Translations under genes and position numbers: made by a program
Shown here: one piece after another, positions 5,378 to 11,745 of the stretch
Layout: the number at the start of each line of letters is the position of its first letter
How positions within the stretch are numbered: the stretch's first letter is position 1
Virus record (IMG/VR): IMGVR_UViG_3300044941_000237
Span: 1-25,843 of that record
Length of the DNA stretch: 25,843 bases
Direction: 5' to 3' (one strand)
Source: a virus
The notes under the pieces: model-generated
Databases searched by the model: none
What the model was told of the DNA's origin: nothing
The model's input: the letters and a program-made list of their open reading frames with translations, nothing else

Positions 5378-6691
5378 ATGAAACAGGAAGTATTTAATAT
5401 TCGGGCGCAAGCCGTCACGGACCTGGTCCGCACCGAGTCCTTTATGGGACGCGAGTACTTAGTTGTGCCTGCTGTTGCGCTTGTAGAAGGGGTGCTCCAT
5501 TCAGCAAATGCGGAATATCCCGAACTGGCTTTGGCATCTGAATTTGGTCGTTATCCTTCTGCGTGGGACGGCCGGCCGCTGGTGCTGAATCACCCGAGAG
5601 TAGGTGGCCAGTATGTCAGTGCAAACTCTCCCGAGATCCTGCGTGATTGGGCATTCGGGATACTATTCAACACACGGCTGGATGGTCTAAAGCTGAAGAC
5701 TGAGGCCTGGATCGACGTTGTCCGAGCAAATGAGCTGGGCGGTGATTTTGCTGCTACTGTAGACCGCATCAGGAGCGGCCAGGTGGTCGAGCTGTCTACC
5801 GGCCTTTTTGCTACCGTCGAAAGGGTTTCGGGATGGTATCATGGGCAGGAATATAAGGGCATTTGGCGTTCTGTTGCCCCCGATCATCTGGCATTTCTGC
5901 CTGCAGGCACTTTAGGGGCATGTTCGGTCGCCGGCGGCTGTGGTGCTCCAAGGATCAACACGTTTTGGTATGCTAAGTCTGACGAAAGCCGCATCAACAG
6001 CAACAGCAGCTGCGACTGCGGTTGTAATGGGACCTGCAACAAAGGAGAACCTGCAGTGGCTGAAGCAAATTCTCAGTCGACACAAGAGGAGAAGGTCCTC
6101 AAAGACTCCGAAGACTCCGAAGACTCCGAAGCCCCCGAAGCCCCCGAAGCCCCCGAAGCCCCCGAAGTCGTCGGCGAGATGACCTGCTCTGATGGAGGGC
6201 AACTGGCGACCAACGCCTCCACTTCTACTTCCACTTCCACTCTTGATCAAGGAGAACCCGTCATGTCGAAGGACAATGACAACGGGGCGACCGGAGTCAC
6301 GGCCGGTGACGTGACGCCCGAATCGACCCAAACTTCCAGCGAGCTTTCGGCTGTAAACAGCGCACCCAGTGCACCCCGAACGCTGACGGTTGCTGAGTAC
6401 ATCGCTCAGGCTCCGGCAGAAGTGCGTGAGGTCCTGCAGGAGAGTCTGCGACTCCACGCAGAGAAGAAGGCTTCGCTCATCACTAATCTGAAAGCCACCG
6501 AGCGCTGCGACTACACCGAAGACGAGCTGCGTGCGATGTCTGTCCGTGATCTGGAACGGCTGGTCAAACTGGCGAGTGTTCCGGTAGCTTATGCACCGCC
6601 GTCCGCTCCGCGTACCAACGCTGTCGATGATCGTTGGGCTCCGCCGCCGCCTCTGGTCTTCGAAGTGAAGAAGCCTGCGACTATTGTCTGA
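5378..6691 (+). CDS. DUF2213-type prohead protease with C-terminal scaffold
   Basis: A 437-residue protein. Residues 1-180 resemble DUF2213 phage proteins: GREYLVVPAVALVEGVL, RPLVLNHPRVGG with H72, VVELSTGLFATVE with S140, and APDHLAFLPAG. H72 and S140 are candidate catalytic residues of a prohead protease; that is inference. A Cys-rich knot (SCDCGCNGTC) follows, then an acidic repeat linker, a Ser/Thr stretch, and a helical C-terminal domain (TVAEYIAQAPAEVREVLQES) of scaffold type. ATG 5378 is preferred over 5369 because 5369 lies within the -10 box; an in-frame stop just upstream excludes a longer form, and no ribosome site precedes either. Two internal in-frame starts with good ribosome sites (6056 and 6263) suggest nested scaffold products, as with lambda C and Nu3. 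Confidence 0.8.
   Translation: MKQEVFNIRAQAVTDLVRTESFMGREYLVVPAVALVEGVLHSANAEYPELALASEFGRYPSAWDGRPLVLNHPRVGGQYVSANSPEILRDWAFGILFNTRLDGLKLKTEAWIDVVRANELGGDFAATVDRIRSGQVVELSTGLFATVERVSGWYHGQEYKGIWRSVAPDHLAFLPAGTLGACSVAGGCGAPRINTFWYAKSDESRINSNSSCDCGCNGTCNKGEPAVAEANSQSTQEEKVLKDSEDSEDSEAPEAPEAPEAPEVVGEMTCSDGGQLATNASTSTSTSTLDQGEPVMSKDNDNGATGVTAGDVTPESTQTSSELSAVNSAPSAPRTLTVAEYIAQAPAEVREVLQESLRLHAEKKASLITNLKATERCDYTEDELRAMSVRDLERLVKLASVPVAYAPPSAPRTNAVDDRWAPPPPLVFEVKKPATIV
6041..6058 (+). promoter_or_regulatory. Internal ribosome site before GTG 6056
   Basis: AAAGGAG followed by eight bases and an in-frame GTG (6056-6058). The same AAGGAGAACC word recurs before ATG 6263, so the pair looks like a duplicated translation start inside the protease gene. 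A product from here would lack the protease domain but keep the acidic linker and scaffold domain. Confidence 0.4.
6104..6166 (+). repeat. Seven 9 bp repeats encoding an acidic linker
   Basis: Three copies of GACTCCGAA (DSE) followed by four of GCCCCCGAA (APE/EAP) in frame within the protease/scaffold gene. The units differ at two bases, as if one array arose from the other. They encode a flexible, acidic, proline-rich spacer. Confidence 0.9.
6263..6691 (+). CDS. Nested scaffolding protein (in-frame internal start)
   Basis: A 142-residue product from ATG 6263, in the same frame as the DUF2213 gene. AAGGAG lies eight bases upstream, a better ribosome site than the parent gene has. It begins MSKDNDNGATGV, has a Ser/Thr/Pro-rich first third, a helical middle (APAEVREVLQESLRLHAEKK) and a Pro-rich tail (WAPPPPLVF). 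Scaffolds encoded by the 3' part of a protease gene are well known (lambda Nu3 within C); this reading is inferred from the start signal and domain boundary. Expression would give many scaffold copies per protease copy. Confidence 0.5.
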   Translation: MSKDNDNGATGVTAGDVTPESTQTSSELSAVNSAPSAPRTLTVAEYIAQAPAEVREVLQESLRLHAEKKASLITNLKATERCDYTEDELRAMSVRDLERLVKLASVPVAYAPPSAPRTNAVDDRWAPPPPLVFEVKKPATIV

Positions 6692-6733
6692 TACCCCGCG
6701 ATCAGATAAAACAGGATATGAAAGGATTCTCAA

Positions 6734-7186
6734 ATGGCTGCAAATACCGTAGTCGTGAAGGGGAACGGGATCCGCAAGGAGCGTCTTGCTGGTGCTGCGA
6801 TCACCCCCGGCCACGTGCTGAAACTGCAATCCGGCAATACCGTCGTCCCGCACAACGGTGCTGCTGAAACGACCTCCACGTGGGTGGCGATCGAGAACGA
6901 GATCTTCGGCAAGGATCTGAATACTGCGTATGCGACAAACGACAACGTACTGATCGAAGTTCTCGGCCCGGGATGCGAGTTCTACGCGCTGATTGGTGCT
7001 GGTGCTCCCGCCATCGTCATCGGCGATATTCTGGAGATCGGGTCGGTCGCAGGTACTCTCAGGAAAGTCGTTGCTTCAGGTTCGACCCCGCACACCAGCC
7101 GGATGTCGGCTCGGTTCCGAGCTCTCGAAGCTGTCAACAACTCCGGCGGTAGCTCGTCCGTCCGTTGCCTGGTCGAAGTGATCTGA
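6734..7186 (+). CDS. Head decoration-type protein
   Basis: A 150-residue protein between the protease/scaffold and major capsid genes, where decoration or capsid-stabilising proteins are usual. The sequence is beta-rich and resembles DUF2190-like phage proteins: KERLAGAAITPGHVLKL, an Ala/Gly-rich middle (AGAPAIVIGDILEIGS) and a final VRCLVEVI. AAAGGA precedes the ATG. A weak promoter-like pair (TTGTCT 6684-6689, TAAAAC 6707-6712) lies upstream but is not convincing. The product would sit on the outside of the capsid lattice; the assignment rests on position and fold impression. Confidence 0.65.
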   Translation: MAANTVVVKGNGIRKERLAGAAITPGHVLKLQSGNTVVPHNGAAETTSTWVAIENEIFGKDLNTAYATNDNVLIEVLGPGCEFYALIGAGAPAIVIGDILEIGSVAGTLRKVVASGSTPHTSRMSARFRALEAVNNSGGSSSVRCLVEVI

Positions 7187-7226
7187 CGCCGGCGGCAGAC
7201 TCCAGACACAGAAAGGATCTGAAATC

Positions 7227-8225
7227 ATGTCTCAGAAAGTGGATATGGACGTCATTGCCGGCAATGGCTCCGGCGGGACGATCGGTGTAGGGGCGGTGGC
7301 ACAGCGGCTGCTGGCCAACGGCTTCCGCGTGGAATCACTCCGAACAAACGACGTCCTTCGTAAGGAAGAATGGGTCGCCTACGACACGGCGATTGTTGAA
7401 GTCGCTCGCGAACGCCTGATTGCAGTCGGCGATCTGGTATCGCGTGGGCTGACTTTCAACCTTCCGAACGCTCTCGGTACGACCAGGCTCGAATGGGAGA
7501 AAATCTCCGATATGGGCACTGCCGAGGTCAACATGGCTGGTATCACGGATGCAAGCCGTGATCGGGTGCTGTTCGATCTCGATTCGATGCCCATCCCGAT
7601 CGTCCACAAGGACTTCCAGATCAACGTGCGCGTGCTGGAAGCCAGCCGGACTACCGGGCAGCCCTTGGATGTGACTCAAGCGCAGTTGTGTGCTCGAATC
7701 GTGTCGGAGAAGATCGAGTCGATCCTGTTCTCCGGGGTGACTGTTGGCGGCACAAACGGCACGGTCTACGGCTATACGAACGTGCCTAACCGTAACACCG
7801 GTTCGGTGACTACCAACTGGGCAACTGCGACAGGTGCTCAGATCATCGGCGACGTGCTGAGCATGATCAATTTGGCCGTTGGGGACCGTATGTACGGACC
7901 GTACATGATTTACGTCCCCTATCCCGTTTACGTCCACATGGCGGATGACTTCAAGGCCAACTCGGACCGCACCATCCTCGAGCGCGTCAAAGCCATTCCG
8001 AACATCATCGATGTCCGTCCGACTTCGAACCTCACGGGCACGAACGTTCTCATGGTGCAGATGACTCGAGATGTGGTCGACATCGTCAACGGCATCCAGC
8101 CGACCATGGTGATGTGGGAATCGCACGGAGGTATGCAGATGAACTTCAAGATCATGGCGATCATGGTTCCTCGTGTGCGTACTGGCGATTACAACGGCCG
8201 GTCCGGTATCGTCCACTTCTCGTAA
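7227..8225 (+). CDS. Major capsid protein, HK97 fold, encapsulin-like
   Basis: A 332-residue protein. The layout resembles the encapsulin/linocin-type branch of the HK97 fold: a central segment with MPIPIVHKDFQINVRVLEAS, TQAQLCARIVSEKIESILFSG, GPYMIYVPYPVYVHM, ERVKAIPNIIDVRP and a C-terminal beta region. In encapsulins the equivalent segments form the E-loop/spine helix and A-domain. It lacks an obvious long N-terminal delta domain, consistent with a separate scaffold. AAAGGA precedes the ATG. As the shell protein it should be the most highly made product of the region; a hairpin follows the gene. Confidence 0.85.
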   Translation: MSQKVDMDVIAGNGSGGTIGVGAVAQRLLANGFRVESLRTNDVLRKEEWVAYDTAIVEVARERLIAVGDLVSRGLTFNLPNALGTTRLEWEKISDMGTAEVNMAGITDASRDRVLFDLDSMPIPIVHKDFQINVRVLEASRTTGQPLDVTQAQLCARIVSEKIESILFSGVTVGGTNGTVYGYTNVPNRNTGSVTTNWATATGAQIIGDVLSMINLAVGDRMYGPYMIYVPYPVYVHMADDFKANSDRTILERVKAIPNIIDVRPTSNLTGTNVLMVQMTRDVVDIVNGIQPTMVMWESHGGMQMNFKIMAIMVPRVRTGDYNGRSGIVHFS

Positions 8226-8252
8226 GCTGGCAAGTTGTATGCTACTACTTAG

Positions 8253-8270
8253 GAGGGCCTTTGGGCCCTC
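8253..8270 (+). terminator. Hairpin after the capsid gene
   Basis: A 7 bp GC-rich stem (GAGGGCC/GGCCCTC) with a TTTG loop, 28 bases after the capsid stop. It has no U-run, so it may act as a partial terminator or an mRNA 3'-end stabiliser that keeps capsid mRNA in excess over connector genes. Confidence 0.45.
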
Positions 8271-8303
8271 TATCAGATCAAATCGAGCTGGGAAATACAT
8301 GAA

Positions 8304-8495
8304 ATGGCAGACGTGGTGAAGGCGAAGTTGGTGCGGGGCAAGCACCAGGTGATCGATCGTGACGGTTCCAGGCACATGGTGGAACTGGGCCAGATAGTAG
8401 AGCTGACTCCCGAGCAGGCCGAAGCGTTCAGGGACAAGTTTGAACTTGTGTCTGAAGCTAAGTCTGAAGCTAAGTCTGAAGACGCCAAGAAGTAG
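8304..8495 (+). CDS. Small head-region protein, unknown (63 aa)
   Basis: A 63-residue charged protein: VVKAKLVRGKHQVIDRDGS, a short beta hairpin-like part, then LTPEQAEAFRDKF and a lysine/glutamate tail with the repeated SEAK. Small proteins of this kind commonly lie between capsid and connector genes of siphoviruses, but no function is assigned. The ribosome site is weak. The next gene starts four bases after the stop. Confidence 0.7.
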   Translation: MADVVKAKLVRGKHQVIDRDGSRHMVELGQIVELTPEQAEAFRDKFELVSEAKSEAKSEDAKK

Positions 8496-8498
8496 GCC

Positions 8499-8879
8499 AT
8501 GGCAACCGACATCACCTCCAGTGAAGTGCATGCACTGATCAACAGCAGCGAGACTAGCATCAGTCTTGCTGCCCAGATCGATCATGCCGATCTGCTGGTG
8601 ACGGAAAATCTGGCCAATGCGGGGCTGTCAGCAGCTCGTCAGCGTATGATCACGCTGTACTTGGCGGCCCACTTCGCGACGCTCACCCTCGAAAAGGGCG
8701 GGCTTACGTACAAAGAGGTGGGCGAGTCAGTGGAGAAGTATGCCACCATCAACAGCACAAAAAACAGTCAGGGGTTGGGCGCGACGTTGTGGGGGCAACA
8801 GGCTATCGCTTTCGACACCAGCGGAACTCTTGCTTCGATGGCGGCCCCCATACAGCAGGCGGAACTGAGAGTCGTATGA
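8499..8879 (+). CDS. Head-tail connector (adaptor), DUF4054-like
   Basis: A 126-residue protein. The helical N-terminus with AARQRMITLYLAAHFATL and the following GGLTYKEVGESVEKYAT, GLGATLWGQQAIAFDTSG resemble DUF4054/gp6-like adaptor proteins that bind below the portal ring. It overlaps the next gene by four bases (ATGA), and lies at the first connector position after the capsid genes. Part of the set of neck genes 8499-10096. Confidence 0.75.
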   Translation: MATDITSSEVHALINSSETSISLAAQIDHADLLVTENLANAGLSAARQRMITLYLAAHFATLTLEKGGLTYKEVGESVEKYATINSTKNSQGLGATLWGQQAIAFDTSGTLASMAAPIQQAELRVV

Positions 8880-9202
8880 TCGGCAAGGGGTACAAACAGA
8901 CAGCCACGTACTGGGGAGCTCCCATGCCAAACGGTACTGGGGGCTATACCTATGCCGCGCCCATCACAATGCAGGTTCGGTGGGAAGACCGCCAGGAGCA
9001 GTTTACCAATGAGCAAGGCGAAATCCTGGTGAGCAGGGCTGTTGTGTTTGTGCCTCAGGATGTTGTCGTTGGGGGCTATCTCTATCTAGGCACTTCCGCA
9101 GCAGCCGACCCCACCTCAGTAGACGGTGCTTACGAAATCAGGCGGATGATCAAGATCCCGGATCTTCGGAATGCCGTCGCCGAGCGGAGGGCATTCCTAT
9201 GA
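8876..9202 (+). CDS. Head closure (stopper) protein
   Basis: A 108-residue beta-rich protein: YKQTATYWGAPMPNGTGGYTY, then PITMQVRWEDRQEQFTNEQGE and a final IPDLRNAVAERRAFL. The size, composition and position fit the small beta-barrel stoppers (SPP1 gp16/HK97 gp7 type) that close the head and join the neck. The open frame extends upstream to 8789, but ATG 8876 overlaps the previous stop (ATGA) and is the coupled start used elsewhere in this cluster. Confidence 0.7.
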   Translation: MIGKGYKQTATYWGAPMPNGTGGYTYAAPITMQVRWEDRQEQFTNEQGEILVSRAVVFVPQDVVVGGYLYLGTSAAADPTSVDGAYEIRRMIKIPDLRNAVAERRAFL

Positions 9203-9678
9203 GGCGTGAGGAGGTTAAACGTTTTATCCCGCTCAGAGTGAATATCGGACCCAAGCGGCTTAGCGACCGCATGAGCGACGACTACATGCTGGCCGTTCTC
9301 GATGTGCGGGAACAATTCAAGCGCGTGCTTAGGAATTTCGAAGCTTGGATTGTGCATATGGAGGGCGAGACCGTCAAGATCCTGAAGGAAGCTTTGCGGC
9401 CTACCTTCGACAGATCCCAGATCTTCGTGCCCAGAAAGACCGGAGCCCTCAAAGAGTCTGGCTATCTAGAAGTGCGTACTTTCCGCGGCAAGGTGGTCGC
9501 CGAGATGGGATATGGCAGAGGCGGACAGCCCAAGTACGCCATCATCCAGCATGAAAACCTGGAGTACTACCACGACCCTCCTGCCCAGGCCAAGTTTCTA
9601 GAACGGCCGCTGCTTGAAGACGCTGACGAAATTCGACGCCGCTGCATAGCTCTGTACAAGGAGGCTTCTGGTGTCTAG
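9199..9678 (+). CDS. Neck / HK97 gp10-like tail completion protein
   Basis: A 159-residue protein with an N-terminal helical half (DVREQFKRVLRNFEAWIVHM) and a C-terminal half with VPRKTGALKESGYLEVR, GYGRGGQPKYAIIQHENLEYYHDP and KFLERPLLED. The motif R.TG.L..S..... with YA..qHE.....HP..A.FL..p matches the HK97 gp10-like family of neck proteins. The ATG overlaps the stop of the previous gene by four bases. Confidence 0.8.
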   Translation: MRREEVKRFIPLRVNIGPKRLSDRMSDDYMLAVLDVREQFKRVLRNFEAWIVHMEGETVKILKEALRPTFDRSQIFVPRKTGALKESGYLEVRTFRGKVVAEMGYGRGGQPKYAIIQHENLEYYHDPPAQAKFLERPLLEDADEIRRRCIALYKEASGV

Positions 9679-10096
9679 TCCTTCTGAAGGCATCCGCGAT
9701 CTTCTTGTTGCTGCGAACGTCGGCGTGTTCAACGCTACTTCAGGATGGTCTATCCACATCTCCAGGATGCCTAATAAGCCTGATACCTGCATTACGATCT
9801 ACGATTCAGGAGGTGCGCCATCCAACCCCAAGTGGCTACTGGACTTTCCTACTGTTCAAGTGCGCGTACGTGGAAGTGAGAATGGGTATCTGGCAGCGCA
9901 AGCAAAATGCAAAGATATCGTCGACGCACTGCTCGGACTGCCGAGTCAGGATGTTAACGGCGATCGTTGGGTGATGATCACCCAGCTCTCAGCCCCCACA
10001 TTCCTGGGGTATGAGGACAACAAGAGGCCGCAGTTCAGCATCAACTTTCAGCTGACAATCGAACCGGCTTCAGGAACAAACCGGGAACCGCTTTAA
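9671..10096 (+). CDS. Tail terminator-like minor protein
   Basis: A 141-residue protein: IRDLLVAANVGVFNATSGWSIHISRMP, PDTCITIYDSGG, FPTVQVRVRGSENGYLAAQAKCKDIVDAL and QFSINFQLTIEP. Alternating beta strands and helices with this length fit the tail terminator/minor capsid family (gpU-like) that caps the tail tube. The start is GTG with GGAGG nearby; it overlaps the previous gene by eight bases. The tube gene follows. Confidence 0.75.
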   Translation: MSSPSEGIRDLLVAANVGVFNATSGWSIHISRMPNKPDTCITIYDSGGAPSNPKWLLDFPTVQVRVRGSENGYLAAQAKCKDIVDALLGLPSQDVNGDRWVMITQLSAPTFLGYEDNKRPQFSINFQLTIEPASGTNREPL

Positions 10097-10108
10097 GGAG
10101 AAGGATCC

Positions 10109-11149
10109 ATGGCTGCAAAACGCGTCAGGCTTTCCAGCGACAACGGCACCACCTGGTATACCTTGCCGGGCAACAGCGCTGAGTTGCGGAATGAAGCCGG
10201 TGAAATCGTAGACACCATCTTCGGTCAGGAATACCAGTCGAATGAGTCTGGACTGATCGGATGGTCTATTACGGCCAACGCTCTGTACAAAGGCTTTGCG
10301 GGCTATGTCTGCAAGCTCAGGATCGTCGGCACGTCGACAGCTGCTACGGGCGAAGCGATGTCGCTCGTGTCGGGCAAAACTTACCAGGTGACCAACGTCT
10401 CCCGACGTATCTGGAACCGGTCGGCGACTGTGACAGTGTACGATAACGGCACTGCCGTTGCTGCCAGCAATATCGAGTCGTACGACTACCTCTTCGGGAG
10501 GGTGACTTTCGTGCAATCGTATACCGTGACTGGTCCGGTAACGGTTGACATGAGCTGGTACGCAACGACGGCGATTGGCGGCGCTAGAGGATTCACCCTC
10601 ACACAGACGGCCGAAGCTGTCGACAACACCGACTATGCGGTCGCCCAAGGAAACTCGGGGCACCGCACCTATCAGTACGGCCTGCGAAGGGTTAGCTTGG
10701 AGACGAACGGCATCTACGTGGCCGCGAACGCCAACCTCACCAAGCTACTCGACCGCGACGAGTTCATCATCGAGATCAACCCTGAAGGCAACAGCGACAG
10801 CTTCTGCAGAGGCTTTTTCCGACTGACATCCCAGGGCCAATCGGGAGGAGTCGGTGAGCTCGAGGAAGAATCCCTCTCGTGGATGCTGAACGTCCCCGAT
10901 GTCAATAAACTGGCGAGGCCGTTCGGCTGGCTGCATACGACGAACACCAAGCTCAATCAGGGTGTCCGGAACGCTCTCACTGCCTGGCAAAACGGCGACA
11001 TCATCAAAGCTCGATACCTGCCTGATGGGACGGCAGGCCGGCAGGGAGATGTGTTGGTGTCCGAGATCTCGTTGAGCGGCGGGCTCGAAGCCATGAACGA
11101 GTTCAGCATTACCCTGCAGGGGACGGGTGCCACCTCTGTGGTGACCTAA
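10109..11149 (+). CDS. Major tail tube protein
   Basis: A 346-residue protein preceded by a strong TAAGGAG site. It has two tube-like parts: residues 1-~160 (LSSDNGTTWYTLPGNSAE, LIGWSITANALYKGFAGY) and residues ~165-346 (GFTLTQTAEAVDNTDYAV, FIIEINPEGNSDSFCRGFFRL, GGLEAMNEFSITLQGTG). Long tube proteins with an extra domain are known in siphoviruses; whether both halves are tube folds is inference. Its place between tail terminator and tail chaperone is diagnostic. Monomers stack as hexameric rings along the tape measure. Confidence 0.82.
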   Translation: MAAKRVRLSSDNGTTWYTLPGNSAELRNEAGEIVDTIFGQEYQSNESGLIGWSITANALYKGFAGYVCKLRIVGTSTAATGEAMSLVSGKTYQVTNVSRRIWNRSATVTVYDNGTAVAASNIESYDYLFGRVTFVQSYTVTGPVTVDMSWYATTAIGGARGFTLTQTAEAVDNTDYAVAQGNSGHRTYQYGLRRVSLETNGIYVAANANLTKLLDRDEFIIEINPEGNSDSFCRGFFRLTSQGQSGGVGELEEESLSWMLNVPDVNKLARPFGWLHTTNTKLNQGVRNALTAWQNGDIIKARYLPDGTAGRQGDVLVSEISLSGGLEAMNEFSITLQGTGATSVVT

Positions 11150-11197
11150 CCGTTGACAGTCTGCAACCTCTAACTGAGCCATAAGGAGGCACAAACT

Positions 11198-11560
11198 ATG
11201 GCGACACGTGACGAACTCCGGAAGACCATCTTCAAGAACTCCAAGCCTCTGTCGAAGAGGGTGGTGTTCTTCGGCGCAGAGATTGAGATGCGTCAGCCCC
11301 CAATGAAGACGGTACTCGAACTGCAGCAGCTCGAAGATAAGGCTGCTGCAGCCGCCCAGATGATTGTGGGTTACGCATTCGTGCCGGGCACAGACGATCG
11401 GGTGTTCGACGAAGCTGACATCGACGTAATCACGCAGATGCCGTTCGGCGGCGATCTCGCGCGGATCAACAAAGTCATCTCCGAGCTGACCGATATCGAC
11501 ATCCTGGGTGAGGAGGGAAACTCCGAAGAAACCCTCGGCAGCTCGACGTCCTCTTCGTAG
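11198..11560 (+). CDS. Tail assembly chaperone, short form
   Basis: A 120-residue acidic protein with the tail-chaperone position between tube and tape measure and an AAGGAGG site. It begins MATRDELRKTIFKNSK, has a helical middle and an acidic end (ILGEEGNSEE). It is the gpG-like product. Near its end lies a GGGAAAC slippery heptamer, so a part of the ribosomes should shift to the long form. Confidence 0.85.
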   Translation: MATRDELRKTIFKNSKPLSKRVVFFGAEIEMRQPPMKTVLELQQLEDKAAAAAQMIVGYAFVPGTDDRVFDEADIDVITQMPFGGDLARINKVISELTDIDILGEEGNSEETLGSSTSSS

Positions 11561-11745
11561 CAGAGCAGCTGGGGAAGTTTGAGCACGAAGTTCTGGAACT
11601 CACTCCCAGCGAATTTGCCCGGTGGTTGGCATATTTCAGGATAAAGGAGAAGGAACAGGCTCGGGCTTACAAGTCCGCACGTAGTAAGACGGCGGCAACA
11701 GCTGCTGGAGGGCAGGGGTCTCCGGGGAGGCGAAGGTGGCGTTAA
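11198..11745 (+). CDS. Tail assembly chaperone, frameshifted long form
   Basis: The gpGT-like product: frame 0 through codon AAC 11519-11521, then -1 frame to TAA 11743-11745, about 182 residues. The -1 part (LFVAEQLGKFEHEVL, LTPSEFARWLAYFRIKEKEQ, then an Arg-rich tail) has the look of the conserved second domain of siphovirus tail chaperones. The -1 frame is closed by TGA at 11509-11511 and open from there on, so the shift must happen after it; the slippery site is the only good one. The end overlaps the start of the tape measure gene. In lambda this ratio is needed for tail assembly. Confidence 0.75.
11515..11521 (+). other. Programmed -1 ribosomal frameshift site GGGAAAC
   Basis: G GGA AAC in the zero frame fits X XXY YYZ, closely related to lambda's GGGAAAG. 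It lies three codons after the last -1 stop. A possible 6 bp stem (CGAAGA 11524-11529 with TCTTCG 11552-11557) lies downstream. Confidence 0.8.

Noticed and set aside
5912-6853. Leftward 313-codon frame
   Set aside because: It mirrors the protease/scaffold gene; its GGF-rich part is only the antisense of the 9 bp repeats.
7335-8585. Leftward 416-codon frame over the capsid gene
   Set aside because: Shadow of codon bias in the capsid gene, His/Asp-rich, no recognisable domain or start signal.
8789-8875. Longer start for the head closure gene
   Set aside because: Overlaps the previous gene by about 90 bp; ATG 8876 has the normal ATGA coupling.
11153-11158. TTGACA as promoter before the tail chaperone
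   Set aside because: No acceptable -10 hexamer at 16-18 bp downstream.
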